Part shown: one piece after another, positions 8,134-17,517 of the stretch
How positions within the stretch are numbered: position 1 is the stretch's first letter
Layout of the letters: each line of letters opens with the position of its first letter
NCBI GenBank assembly: GCA_947172645.1
Contig: CAMWBY010000010.1
Location: 1-64,000 of the forward strand
Reading direction: 5' to 3'
Source of the DNA: an uncultured Lachnospiraceae bacterium
Lineage (GTDB): Bacteria; Bacillota; Clostridia; Lachnospirales; Lachnospiraceae
DNA: 64,000 nt
Made by a program: the position numbers and the translations under genes
Notes under the pieces: generated by a model
The model's input: the letters and a program-made list of their open reading frames with translations, nothing else
Database searches by the model: none
Told to the model about the DNA's origin: nothing

Positions 8134-10179
8134 TTACCAACTTTTCTCCAATTCCGTATTCCAATCCAACTGATATGGATTCTCCTCCGATTGCAGCACC
8201 ATCTCATACATGCGTCTGCGCTCCTTCGTGGGGGAATCCTTACTCGTATCCGGGTCTTTCTGCCAGAACTGGTAGCCTAACAGATAGCCATCCATCATCT
8301 CATCCCAAGAATCGTACATCTTCTGCAGAATCAGGGAGTTTTCCAGGGAAGCGTCCATCGCCTCCTCATAAGTCATATAGCCGCACAAATAATAAGCCGC
8401 ATAGAGCTGGTTCACCCTGCAGAGGTCCCACGCCGCCATATAATCCGCATCCAGGCCTGCCTGGTGCATCTGATAAGCAATCAAATAGCGGTACGGTTCA
8501 TCGGCAAATTCAGATTTCAAGAGCTTGCTTCTAAATTCCCTTTCATCCAAATCCATAAACCCTGCCTCTTCCAGTTCCTTCATGCACGCCCTGCATGTGG
8601 CCCTATGGCCCTCTTTTTTGAGCTGTTCTACTTTCTCAATGGCAGTTTCCCTATTATGTATGCCCCAGCTCTGCTGCAAGACATATTTGTCAATTTCAAT
8701 ATTTTCCTCCGTAGGCTTCATGCCGCCTACCAATCTCCAATCCCACCCGTTGCTGTAGGTTAACGGTGCATATGTGGCATTAAACCAGAGTACCGTATCG
8801 GGAAGTGTCTCCTCGCTCTGTGCCACGCCGCTTGTCCCGCCGCCTGCCAGTTTGGCCAGGGTAACCCTATCCCCGTCCCCGTTCTCCGGCATGTCCGGGT
8901 CTTTCCCATCTTGGTAGTATTTGGACAAATCTATGCCGTAAGCCGTCTCCAATTCCCCTATCACCACATTTGTGGAATCATCATACTTATCTGCCGACAG
9001 GAAAATTTGCAAGTCAAGATAATGTTCCTCGTCATATTGGATAAAGCAGACCACCTCCGCCTTGGGAAAATACTCTTCTGTGCCGCATCCCTTTTTTTCA
9101 TAAGAAACCACGGCGTACATGGCATTCTCAAAACCGGGGACAGGCTCCATCGCGCTTCGCCAGACATTCCTTGTCTGCTCCGTATTCCTGTTCCTGGAGT
9201 CATACTTCATATCAAGGATACTTTTTAAATCCGTCATCAACACGCTTCCGTCATAAAACTCCCCCACATCCACCGTCACCCAGACGCCGTGCAAAAAGGC
9301 AAAGGCATGGGAATCCTCTACATTCGTATGATACCCTCTGGGCACCATCACCGGACAGACTCCTTCTCCGGAATAGTCCGCCAGGCTTGCGACGCCCAGG
9401 TACCTATAGCCTTCCAGGCTTTCCAGTTCCTTATCCCCCTTCCCCGCCGTATATTCATCCTCATTTAGCGCCGCTTTCTGTATAGGGCTTTCCTGCTTAA
9501 GCCGTTCCAAGCTGATACCGTAGCATTCCTCCAATTCGGCAAGGGCCGAATCAGTCTCTTCATCCACACCCGCCTGGTTAATTGCAATGTTCCAGTTGAC
9601 ATAGTCCCCACCGGGTTTTGCCACCATATATTCAATCCGCCTTATCTCCTGGGGCGTGCCGTCATAATCCGTTCCCCTTCCGGTAAGGATAAAATATCTG
9701 TCCTCCCCGTTCTCCACAACGCCGCTTCCCCATATATCCGTGTAATCCGTATCCGGCCCCGGCCAGTATTCTAACGTCATATCATAATAGTCTGTAAAAG
9801 ATTCATAGCCCTCAATACTGTTGACCGTGGCGGTAAAGTAAATCCCATGCTGGTGGTAAAAGCCAAATCCGTCGTTTACTTCGCTCCCCTTTGGCATATA
9901 AATCCGATACCTGGCTTCCTGGTTGTTATAATCCTCGATTTCCAGTTTTTCAACATATGTATAATTGTCCTCCGGTTCTTCCGCTGCCTCTTCCGGTTTT
10001 GTTATTTCTTCCGGTTCTTCCTGCTCTCTCCGTTCTCTGTCTTCCTGCATCACGGCCGGGCCTGTACCGCCGTCTCTACATCCTGTCAGAAACGGCACAA
10101 GCATAAATACCGCAGCAAGCATCCCTACCGTCCGCGGAAATAAACTGCAGCCCGTTTGCCCATCATTCCATTTTTTCAT
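8134..10179 (-). CDS. Large secreted lipoprotein of unknown function
   Basis: A 681-residue protein with signal peptide and lipobox FLTGC (lipidated Cys34), then an Arg/Glu-rich linker (about 40-75). I do not recognise the family. Two similar segments of about 170 residues can be seen (from LEIEDYNNQEARYRIYMPKG and from YRYLGVASLADYSGEGVCPV). Each contains a Tyr-rich strand region, a word such as GFYHQHG or AFLHG, and an ending like LEECYGISL or LETAYGIDL, which suggests an internal duplication. The C-terminal 180 residues look helical and contain DUF1311/YARHG-like text (YLIAYQMHQAGL). A TTG at 10185 is too close to AAGGGGG; ATG 10179 has 7-nt spacing. Monocistronic, with its own promoter and terminator. 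Confidence 0.8.
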   Translation of the reverse strand: MKKWNDGQTGCSLFPRTVGMLAAVFMLVPFLTGCRDGGTGPAVMQEDRERREQEEPEEITKPEEAAEEPEDNYTYVEKLEIEDYNNQEARYRIYMPKGSEVNDGFGFYHQHGIYFTATVNSIEGYESFTDYYDMTLEYWPGPDTDYTDIWGSGVVENGEDRYFILTGRGTDYDGTPQEIRRIEYMVAKPGGDYVNWNIAINQAGVDEETDSALAELEECYGISLERLKQESPIQKAALNEDEYTAGKGDKELESLEGYRYLGVASLADYSGEGVCPVMVPRGYHTNVEDSHAFAFLHGVWVTVDVGEFYDGSVLMTDLKSILDMKYDSRNRNTEQTRNVWRSAMEPVPGFENAMYAVVSYEKKGCGTEEYFPKAEVVCFIQYDEEHYLDLQIFLSADKYDDSTNVVIGELETAYGIDLSKYYQDGKDPDMPENGDGDRVTLAKLAGGGTSGVAQSEETLPDTVLWFNATYAPLTYSNGWDWRLVGGMKPTEENIEIDKYVLQQSWGIHNRETAIEKVEQLKKEGHRATCRACMKELEEAGFMDLDEREFRSKLLKSEFADEPYRYLIAYQMHQAGLDADYMAAWDLCRVNQLYAAYYLCGYMTYEEAMDASLENSLILQKMYDSWDEMMDGYLLGYQFWQKDPDTSKDSPTKERRRMYEMVLQSEENPYQLDWNTELEKSW

Positions 10180-10217
10180 TACCAATCCCCCTTAAACACT
10201 GTCCCATATTGTATAAA

Positions 10218-10246
10218 AGTATATCCTTTTCCTGTCCTAAAATCAA
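10218..10246 (-). promoter_or_regulatory. Sigma-A promoter of the large lipoprotein gene
   Basis: TTGATT (10241-10246) and TATACT (10218-10223) on the minus strand are spaced 17 nt, about 40 nt before the ATG at 10179. Confidence 0.65.
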
Positions 10247-10336
10247 CGGATGTAATCCGCAGCCTTGACTTTATTCAGTAATCCATCTAAAATTGTTTTA
10301 AAAATCTATGTATATGAGAGGAACAGCCAATCTGTC

Positions 10337-11986
10337 ATGTTTACTGCAAATCATACGGACCCAAAGACGAAATCAAAAATAAAACTTCCTTTTTTCATAA
10401 AATGGAACGGTTATGACTTATTTCTGTCCGCCGCCCTTTCCCTTGCCACAGTGCTGATGACAAGGGTTCATTATGGCGGTTCGGTCAGCGGAACGGCGCA
10501 GGAGAATTATTTCACGGACTTCGGCGTCTCCGCCGTGCTGCTGTTTTTCTTCCTGCTAGTCGTCTTTTACTTAGCCATCCCTTTTCTGGACTCCAAACTG
10601 TACGGGTGGATACAAAAGCTCTCCACACCCAGGGAATCCGACGGGGATACTTCACTGAAATTCTGGGGAATTGTCATCGCAATCGCATGGCTGCCCTATT
10701 ATCTGTCATACTATCCGGGCGGAATCTATTCGGATACCTTCAATTCCATCTCCTACTGCCTGACAGGGACATTGTGCAACAGACATCCTCTTTTTTATAA
10801 TTTCCTAATTGGGCTTGCCATCAAATGCGGCAACCTTTTTGGACAAGATTTGGAGTGGTCCATGGGACTTTTCTTCGGCGCGCAGATGGTTCTGATGGCG
10901 GCTGAACTTCTTTTTCTCCTGCGCTGGATGAACCGCCACCGGATTCGCCGCACAGTGCGCGCATGGGTCATGGCTTTTATGGTTTTCTTCCCCCTGATTC
11001 CCATCTATGCCTCTTCCGTGTGGAAAGACACCCCCTTTGCCATGGCTTTTCTGCTTTGGTTCCTGTTTGCAGTGGACTTATACCTTGCCATAAAAAAGGG
11101 ACAGTGGAACCTGAAGCCTTTCATCGGTTTTCTTGCAGGGATATTTCTTGTGGCATTTACGAGAAATAACGGCATCTATGTGGTAGCGTTTGTCGCAGTC
11201 GTTTTCATACCGTTAACCATCACTTGCCGCATTCCGTTATTGAAGAAATTATTCACATATGGCGCTCTCCTGTGCTCCGTCCTGCTAATCGCCTTCATCC
11301 AGGGTCCGGGCTACCGGAAGATGGGCGTCATCCCCACAGACGTGGTGGAAGACATCGGAATGCCTATCCAACAAATATGCAGCGTGGTCGTACATGACGG
11401 AAACATCACGGACGCACAGAAAGAAAGCATTAACCGCTTTATCCCCTACGACAATATCGAGGAATACTTCAAGCCCTGCGTGGTGGACAGCATCAAATGG
11501 TATGCAGGCATGGACTGGGGATACCTTGAGCTGCACAAAGGGGAGTTCTGGGATTTGTGGAAGCATCTGTTTATGCAAAATCCCGGTATTTATATAGAAG
11601 AATACCTGTTAGAGACACTTGGTTTCTGGAACGTGGATGTATCCGGCCCCAGCGGCTATGCCGAAACGGAAGTTTGGAGCAACGACTACGGGTTGGTACA
11701 GACAGACTATTTTGAACGGATATTCGGTTTCTCTTTTCAACATTTTGTAAACCCCAGATGTTATATCAGCTGCGCCTGGTTTTTCTGGTTCTTCTTTGTC
11801 TGCATGGTATTTGTTATGAAACACTACGGCTTCCGGAACTGTTTCCTTTTCATGCCGCAGATGGCCGTCTGGCTGACATTGATGGTGGCCACACCCATCG
11901 CCATATCGCTGCGCTACGTTGCGCCGCTGTTATTTACGCTTCCTTTCGTGGCGCTTGTACCGGTTTTATTGGAGAAGGAAGTATGA
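10337..11986 (+). CDS. Polytopic membrane protein, DUF6020-like
   Basis: About 549 residues with around a dozen hydrophobic helices. The text PYYLSYYPGGIYSDTFNSIS and NRHPLFYNFLIGL matches what I know of DUF6020, a family of uncharacterised integral membrane proteins in Clostridia often found near cell-surface polysaccharide or glycosyltransferase genes. The frame is open from a TTG at 10265, but the first ATG is 10337. GAGAGGA at 10316-10322 is 14 nt away, so the start is uncertain. Its stop overlaps the next start (ATGA), so the two membrane proteins are made together. A role in surface glycan synthesis or export is inference. Confidence 0.75.
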   Translation: MFTANHTDPKTKSKIKLPFFIKWNGYDLFLSAALSLATVLMTRVHYGGSVSGTAQENYFTDFGVSAVLLFFFLLVVFYLAIPFLDSKLYGWIQKLSTPRESDGDTSLKFWGIVIAIAWLPYYLSYYPGGIYSDTFNSISYCLTGTLCNRHPLFYNFLIGLAIKCGNLFGQDLEWSMGLFFGAQMVLMAAELLFLLRWMNRHRIRRTVRAWVMAFMVFFPLIPIYASSVWKDTPFAMAFLLWFLFAVDLYLAIKKGQWNLKPFIGFLAGIFLVAFTRNNGIYVVAFVAVVFIPLTITCRIPLLKKLFTYGALLCSVLLIAFIQGPGYRKMGVIPTDVVEDIGMPIQQICSVVVHDGNITDAQKESINRFIPYDNIEEYFKPCVVDSIKWYAGMDWGYLELHKGEFWDLWKHLFMQNPGIYIEEYLLETLGFWNVDVSGPSGYAETEVWSNDYGLVQTDYFERIFGFSFQHFVNPRCYISCAWFFWFFFVCMVFVMKHYGFRNCFLFMPQMAVWLTLMVATPIAISLRYVAPLLFTLPFVALVPVLLEKEV

Positions 11987-14373
11987 ACCCCGAAAGGAAT
12001 CAAAACATGACTTTCAGCAAGAAAAAAACATTGTTTGCCATCCTGCTAGCAAACCTATTTATACTCGTCGCAGGTATCGCCTATATATTGCACGGACACC
12101 AAAACGATATCACTTTATATGATGTTCCGCTCTATGATTCACATGGCGTCTACAACGATGGCAGCATGGACAGTGAAGGAAATAATGTCTTCTCCACACA
12201 GTTCCCGGTTTCCCGCTACCGCTTTATCGGCAGGACGGAGCCCTTAGAGTCCGGCATCTACAACATAAAGGTCTATTACACGACGGACCATGATTATTAT
12301 TCTGTCCACTGCAACACCGGAATGGACGGCAATCCTTACCCTGCGCTCTATGCAGAATCCTATACTTTGAGCGCATTATACCACGATTTCTCCTACCGTA
12401 TCTGGGTCAACAGCCCCATCGACTATCTGGATGTCAGCATAGAATGCGGAAAGGACGAAGGAAATCGGGAGTACGAGGAAATCTTTGAATCAGACAGCCG
12501 GTTCTCCGTGGAGAAAATAGAAATCACAAGAGAATACCGCACAACCATTACCTATAAATGCCTGAAACTATTAGCGCTGCTGCTTATCCTGGACGGCATA
12601 CTATGGGCATGGCACAATATTGGGAAAATGAAAAAACACTTCTATGTCCTGTTGGGGCTGGCATGTATCTTTATGGTCAGTTCTTTAAGCGTCATGGGCA
12701 CATTCCATGCGGAAGGACACGATACCATGTTCCATTTTGCCAGAATCGTAGGGCTTGCCGACGGCATACTCGGCGGGGATTTCCCTGTGAAGATACAGCC
12801 CGGATGGCTCCACGGATACGGGTACGCCACCTCTGCATGTTATGGCGATGCGCTGCTGTATTTCCCCGCCATACTGTATCTGTTGGGTGTGCCGCTTATC
12901 CATGCCTACAAATTATATATTATGTTCATCAATTTAGGGACAACGCTTATCGCTTATCTCTGCTTTAAGAAAATCAGCTGCAGCCAATATATCGGCGTTG
13001 CCTGCGCGGCAGTATACTGCCTGTCCGTCAGCCGCATACTGAATATTTATCTGCGCGCCGCCGTGGGGGAATACTCGGCGTTTATGTTCCTGCCGCTCAT
13101 TATCCTCGGCATACACCAAATTTACGACAAGGAGCGCAAAGACCAACCCGGAAACGGTTGGATTCTTCTGAGCCTTGGAATGACCGGCATCATCCAGACG
13201 CATATTTTAAGTGTGTTGATGGTTTGCATATTCATTGCACTTACCGTCCTGCTCCTAATCCACCAAATGTCCAAAGGTGTGTTCCTGTCATTTATAAAGG
13301 CTGTCCTGGCGTCACTGTTCTTAAACCTGGGATTCTTGCTTCCCTTCGTGGAGTATTCCATGGACACGCTGAAAGTATTCGATACCAAAACCACCTATGG
13401 CATCCAACGTTATGGTTTAAGCCTCTATGAACTGTTCTCCTTCGGGACAACTGCAACCGGAAAGATTTGCGACTCCCTGAGCGGGCTGTCGGGAAGGATT
13501 CCCGAATCCTTGGGGCTTGCCATACTCATTATCCTGCTGTTGTTTTTGACAGTCCTTGCCAAATGCCCTGACTGGAAACCGGGTGACAAGAAACACCTGC
13601 TTCTTGTCATGATACTTGGTGGCATCGCAGCGTGGATGTCCACCTACTATTTCCCGTGGGACAGAATCGCTTCTGTTCGGTTCTTAAATGATAACGTCGC
13701 AAGCATCCAGTTCCCATGGCGTTTCTTAAGTATTGCAATCCCCCTCCTCACTTACGGGGCATGTCTTACCTTCATGAAACTAAGAGAAATGCTTGGGCAA
13801 CGCGGACTGAACTGCCTGTTAATCGGAATCTGCCTTATCAGCGCATTCCAGGGCTTATACTGTATGGACCTGATTAACCGGAATGCGGAAAGCTATGCCA
13901 TCTTCTACGATAACCGCCCTAACCTGAACCTGAGCAAGATTGTATCAAGCGGCGAATATCTTTTAGCAGGGACAAACGCGAATCTGACCTGGACAGAACT
14001 GGATGTGTCCGGGGAAAACATCGAGGCCAAGATACTGGAACGCAACGGGCTGTGCATGGACGTCCTCTGCCAGGCAGGGACAGACGCATGGATAGAATTT
14101 CCGCAGTTTGCCTACTGGCACTACCAGTGCAGCGATGTTGAGACAGGGCAGCTTTATCCTGTCACGAGGGGAAATAACAATAAGATACATGTAGATTTAC
14201 CTGACAACTATCATGGCACGTTGAGAATCGATTTCGTCGAGCCGTGGTATTGGCGGATGGCGGAGATGATTTCCCTCGTCAGCTTTATGTGTATAGCGGT
14301 TTATATATGGCGCAGATACCGGCTGCAAATCTTGCGTCCAACGGCGCGCATTTCCAGCGGGGTAAAGATGTGA
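11983..14373 (+). CDS. Polytopic membrane protein, PTPS-related/YfhO-like
   Basis: 796 residues: one N-terminal helix (about 10-32), an extracytoplasmic beta-rich segment to about 185, then 10-12 helices and a C-terminal extracytoplasmic segment. The region FHAEGHDTMFHFARIVGLAD followed by many helices resembles the membrane domain called 6-pyruvoyl-tetrahydropterin synthase related, a GT-C-like fold found with YfhO-type proteins that act on lipid-linked sugars. ATG 11983 overlaps the upstream stop (ATGA) and has GGAGAAGGA before it. The paired DUF6020-like protein suggests joint work on surface glycans; the substrate is unknown. Confidence 0.75.
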   Translation: MNPERNQNMTFSKKKTLFAILLANLFILVAGIAYILHGHQNDITLYDVPLYDSHGVYNDGSMDSEGNNVFSTQFPVSRYRFIGRTEPLESGIYNIKVYYTTDHDYYSVHCNTGMDGNPYPALYAESYTLSALYHDFSYRIWVNSPIDYLDVSIECGKDEGNREYEEIFESDSRFSVEKIEITREYRTTITYKCLKLLALLLILDGILWAWHNIGKMKKHFYVLLGLACIFMVSSLSVMGTFHAEGHDTMFHFARIVGLADGILGGDFPVKIQPGWLHGYGYATSACYGDALLYFPAILYLLGVPLIHAYKLYIMFINLGTTLIAYLCFKKISCSQYIGVACAAVYCLSVSRILNIYLRAAVGEYSAFMFLPLIILGIHQIYDKERKDQPGNGWILLSLGMTGIIQTHILSVLMVCIFIALTVLLLIHQMSKGVFLSFIKAVLASLFLNLGFLLPFVEYSMDTLKVFDTKTTYGIQRYGLSLYELFSFGTTATGKICDSLSGLSGRIPESLGLAILIILLLFLTVLAKCPDWKPGDKKHLLLVMILGGIAAWMSTYYFPWDRIASVRFLNDNVASIQFPWRFLSIAIPLLTYGACLTFMKLREMLGQRGLNCLLIGICLISAFQGLYCMDLINRNAESYAIFYDNRPNLNLSKIVSSGEYLLAGTNANLTWTELDVSGENIEAKILERNGLCMDVLCQAGTDAWIEFPQFAYWHYQCSDVETGQLYPVTRGNNNKIHVDLPDNYHGTLRIDFVEPWYWRMAEMISLVSFMCIAVYIWRRYRLQILRPTARISSGVKM

Positions 14374-14500
14374 TTTCCATAATATCTTGTGACTTTGTCA
14401 TTAAAAAATCCGGCTCAAAATATTTCATCGGAAAGAAAAATGGCAGGCCGTTTATCCATACTCATAAAAATCTTGGCAGTCCATGAAAGGATTTTCTTTT

Positions 14501-15346
14501 ATGTACATAGAAATTACAGATGATTTTTCATTATCCAAAATAGCCGAAAGCGGACAGTGCTTCCGCGCAAAACTTCTGGATGACGGCGTCTGGCGTTTCA
14601 TAACGGGCAGCAATATTCTCCATATCAGGCCGCTTGCCCATAACCAATATGAAATTGACTGCACCACACCCCAATGGCGTGCCGTCTGGCTGCCTTACTT
14701 TGACCTGGACCGCGATTATTCTATAATCCGCTCCCGGATTGGCAAGACCGATTCCTACATGAAAAATGCTGCGGATACCGGCGCCGGACTGCGCATTCTG
14801 CGACAGGACCCATGGGAAATGTTGATTACTTTCATTATCTCACAGCAAAAAACCATTCCTTCCATCAAATCCTGCGTGGAGAAAATAGCAGAAATGTATG
14901 GCGATACAGTGGAAACACCCTATGGATGCGTCCATCTTTTTCCTTCCGCCGGGCAGATGTCCCATATCACTGATGAAGAACTAAGTCAGTGCAAATTAGG
15001 ATACCGTGCGCCTTATATCCGGGACGCCATCGGCAAAGTCGCTTCCGGACAGCTCGATTTAGACACTCTCTATTCCTACGACGACATACAATTATTCAAC
15101 GCCTTAAAATCCGTCCATGGCGTAGGCGACAAGGTCGCCAACTGCATTGCCCTGTTCGCATACGGCCGCACTTCCCTTGTTCCGGTTGATACCTGGATAC
15201 GAAAAGTCATAGACGGCGTATACGGCGGGCAGAATCCCTTTACAAAATACGGCAATGACGCCGGTATCATGCAGCAGTACATATTTTACTATGCGCAGCA
15301 CAACAAAAAGAGTCTTAGTGAAAAGCCCGCCGGCCGCCTCTTCTAA
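14501..15346 (+). CDS. ogg: 8-oxoguanine DNA glycosylase, OGG1-type
   Basis: A 281-residue bifunctional base-excision repair enzyme. The N-terminal domain has the OGG_N word SGQCFRAKLLDDGVWRF. The helix-hairpin-helix with catalytic lysine is VHGVGDKVANCIALFAYG and the catalytic aspartate follows in VPVDTWIRKV, matching the order in human OGG1 (lysine in GVGTKV, aspartate in PVD). It should remove 8-oxoguanine opposite C and nick the strand. An ATG at 14483 lacks a ribosome site; AAAGGA at 14486-14491 supports 14501. Its stop overlaps by a few bases the stop of the convergent secreted-protein gene. Confidence 0.9.
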   Translation: MYIEITDDFSLSKIAESGQCFRAKLLDDGVWRFITGSNILHIRPLAHNQYEIDCTTPQWRAVWLPYFDLDRDYSIIRSRIGKTDSYMKNAADTGAGLRILRQDPWEMLITFIISQQKTIPSIKSCVEKIAEMYGDTVETPYGCVHLFPSAGQMSHITDEELSQCKLGYRAPYIRDAIGKVASGQLDLDTLYSYDDIQLFNALKSVHGVGDKVANCIALFAYGRTSLVPVDTWIRKVIDGVYGGQNPFTKYGNDAGIMQQYIFYYAQHNKKSLSEKPAGRLF

Positions 15347-16371
15347 TTGTAGACAATCTGCGCGCTTTCAATGGTTGACGACGTCTTTCCGCACTGTATG
15401 GTCCAAATATTGGTGGGTTGGTCTTTGCAGGTATAATATTTATGCGTATCTATAGAATCATGCCCCTTTGTCTTGCTCCAACTGCTTCCGTCCACAGTGC
15501 CCAGGCCGCAATTCCTGTGCCTGTGATGGTACTGGTTATGGTATAGCCCGGATTCTCCCTTAGAATTACTGTAACACTCTGTATCTACTGTACAATCTCC
15601 CTGCGGACAGCTTTCTGTGTGGTTATGCCCGGCGGCTCTGTAACATCCTCCCGGATTTCCTCCATTCACCCGGTTAGCATTCACCGCATTCCCCGCCCCG
15701 TCCCTGTGGACATGGTAAATATACTTGATGGTGCCGTTTGCAGGCTGCTTCGCCGCATATCCAACCGTATAGCCTAACCGGTAAAATGCCTCGTTATCTG
15801 CGCCCGTTCCTAATACAAGGTTTCCGTCCACCCAAGCCGCCCTGCCCGCCGACAGGTTGTCCGCCGCAGCAGCCGCAACACTAATTTCCTGTACGCCTTG
15901 GACGGAAGCGTCCGTCGTCAGTTTTCCATCCTCTGTCCTATATAATTTCACCCCATCCTCATATCCATACTCCCAAATCCCGGTAGGCACAGACTGGCTT
16001 GCAGCCACTGCCGCGAGAATCGTATCAAAGCCAAAGGAAAGCGCATCTATCGTATCAGACGGTTTCACGTGCACCGCCCGAATATTTTCTCCCGCGCCAA
16101 GCGGTATTCCTCCGTTCCCCGTTGTCAAATAAGTATGCATAACTGCCAATTGGTCTATGATAGCCGTTTTAAAACTGTCAATCTTGTCCGCCAATTTATA
16201 TAAATCGCCAGAATCGACCACAACCGAATCCTGTCCCTTCCGATATACAATCGCTCCCTTGGACTTTAATCCGCCCGCGGTAGTATGACCAGTTTCTTGT
16301 GCCATAGAGACCATAGAAATTCCAAATGCCATCATCATAACAATAACTGCCAATATCCATTTCCTTTTCAT
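15343..16371 (-). CDS. Secreted Cys/His-rich protein of unknown function
   Basis: 342 residues with a Sec signal peptide (about 1-24, ending SMAQE). The mature N terminus has the module KGAIVYRKGQDSVVVDSGDL plus YKLADKID, which closely resembles the same position in the upstream gene product. The C-terminal 100 residues are rich in Cys, His and Tyr (six spaced cysteines, HNHTESC, HHRHRNC), suggesting metal binding or disulfides. ATG 16371 overlaps the upstream stop (ATGA) with GGAGG six nt ahead, so it is translated with its partner. I do not recognise the family. Similar signal-bearing proteins sometimes accompany pilus-like loci, but no pilus genes are present here. Confidence 0.75.
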   Translation of the reverse strand: MKRKWILAVIVMMMAFGISMVSMAQETGHTTAGGLKSKGAIVYRKGQDSVVVDSGDLYKLADKIDSFKTAIIDQLAVMHTYLTTGNGGIPLGAGENIRAVHVKPSDTIDALSFGFDTILAAVAASQSVPTGIWEYGYEDGVKLYRTEDGKLTTDASVQGVQEISVAAAAADNLSAGRAAWVDGNLVLGTGADNEAFYRLGYTVGYAAKQPANGTIKYIYHVHRDGAGNAVNANRVNGGNPGGCYRAAGHNHTESCPQGDCTVDTECYSNSKGESGLYHNQYHHRHRNCGLGTVDGSSWSKTKGHDSIDTHKYYTCKDQPTNIWTIQCGKTSSTIESAQIVYN

Positions 16372-17144
16372 ATTCTTCCTCCATCCTTTATTTCTTCCGA
16401 TGTACCTTTCTGCTCTGCTTCGTCATCCTTTTCCGACAAGTCCGCCTGTTTTGTTCCGACGCCTTCTCCCGATGTATCTGTCGATTCTATTCCGTCGCCT
16501 TCTTCTACCGTGTCTGTGTCACCCGTATCATTCTCCACCTCTAACGCGTCTGTCGTATCCGTCTTATCTTTTTCTTCTGACGTATCTGAGGTATCCGCCT
16601 CGCTCCCTTTGGAAACATCTTTCACGTCCGCATCTTCCGTTGTATCCATTGTGTCCGCCACTTCTTCATCCTTTTTTGTATCCTCTTCCTCATCTGATTT
16701 CTGTGACGCATCCGCTACTTCCTCTTCACCTGCGACGCTCTCTTTACCGCTTTCTTTATCCGCCAAGCTTTCTTTGTCCGCCTGCTCCACATTTTCTTCT
16801 TCCTCTGTCGCCGGCTCACTGTCCGAATGCTTTTCCGCATCTTCCTCCCGGGCCCCTTCATTCTCCCACGTATATTCCTTGGAAAACAACGCTACCTCAA
16901 CCGTATCTTCTGTTCCGGAAAACAACGACGGGTCATAAATCCCATGCGGCATCGAAGCCAGTTTATTATCTAAAAATCTCATATCCGCATCGTAAATCCT
17001 TACGCTTCCGCCGTCCTCCTCATATATAATGCTTCCGTAAGACGCCATATTCCGATTCTCTTCCGCGGCGGCATAAGACAGATAACATGGGGCCGTCACC
17101 GCCATAATTGCCGCCGACACCAGAAATATATTCTTTTGTTTCAA
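16368..17144 (-). CDS. Secreted protein with long acidic low-complexity tail
   Basis: 258 residues: signal peptide (about 1-27, ending SYAAA), then the module YGSIIYEEDGGSVRIYDADM plus RFLDNKLASMP, related to that in the next gene. From about residue 95 to the end come Glu, Asp, Ser, Thr and Lys residues in near-repeats such as ESLADKESGKE and DTSDTSEEKDKTDT. The start is TTG at 17144, six nt after AAGGAGGA, with no better ATG. First gene of a two-gene unit behind a leader of about 365 nt. The tail could be disordered, calcium-binding or a wall spacer; function unknown. Confidence 0.75.
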   Translation of the reverse strand: MKQKNIFLVSAAIMAVTAPCYLSYAAAEENRNMASYGSIIYEEDGGSVRIYDADMRFLDNKLASMPHGIYDPSLFSGTEDTVEVALFSKEYTWENEGAREEDAEKHSDSEPATEEEENVEQADKESLADKESGKESVAGEEEVADASQKSDEEEDTKKDEEVADTMDTTEDADVKDVSKGSEADTSDTSEEKDKTDTTDALEVENDTGDTDTVEEGDGIESTDTSGEGVGTKQADLSEKDDEAEQKGTSEEIKDGGRI

Positions 17145-17511
17145 CTATTATCCTCCTTCTGATTTCTCGCTTTTCCATTTAGAAACTTACCAATTGCCGT
17201 TTTAATCCTAGCAATTATGAAATTACTTTCTGTCATTTCTACCACTAAATCACTGATTTTAGTTAGCGCCGTTGGACTCTTATGTTATCCCTCCCTTCCA
17301 TACGCTTCTTCTCGGACGTAATAGAACCGACATCCATTACATCCTACTGTCTAAACAATCTTCACAGCCTACAGTAAACCAGGCTTAGCCATAAATCCTA
17401 TGCCAGATTAACTGTCATAACATAAAAATTTGGAAATCTTATCTGCGGACGCAGACAATTCACCCGAAACGGGTAGATTAGTAACAATATTATGATATAT
17501 GTTTACTAATA
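17145..17511 (-). ncRNA. Long structured leader upstream of the secreted-protein pair
   Basis: Between the promoter and the TTG start lie about 365 nt without an ORF. Reading the minus strand from 5', there are several short hairpins: ATTAGTAA/TTACTAAT, ACCCG-ttt-CGGGT (17460-17473), GTCTGCG-tc-CGCAGAT, TACTGT/ACAGTA, and CTAAATCA-type arms near 17240-17265. I match it to no riboswitch class I know (c-di-GMP, SAM, TPP and cobalamin signatures are absent). Part of it (17303-17353) resembles a block at 37560-37615. A cis-regulatory RNA is possible; a decayed mobile-element end is the alternative. Confidence 0.4.
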
Positions 17512-17517
17512 TTTTGA

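Noticed and set aside
7937..8280. Short ORFs on both strands between the binding protein and large lipoprotein genes
   Set aside because: They overlap the promoter, palindromes and terminator and have no ribosome sites or protein-like composition.
16285..17029. Long plus-strand frames (over 200 codons) opposite the acidic secreted protein
   Set aside because: They are Ser/Pro or Leu/Pro-rich mirror images of the Glu/Asp repeats and lack ribosome sites.
17145..17511. Known riboswitch classes in the long leader
   Set aside because: I looked for hallmarks of c-di-GMP-I, SAM-I, TPP, cobalamin and T-box leaders and found none.
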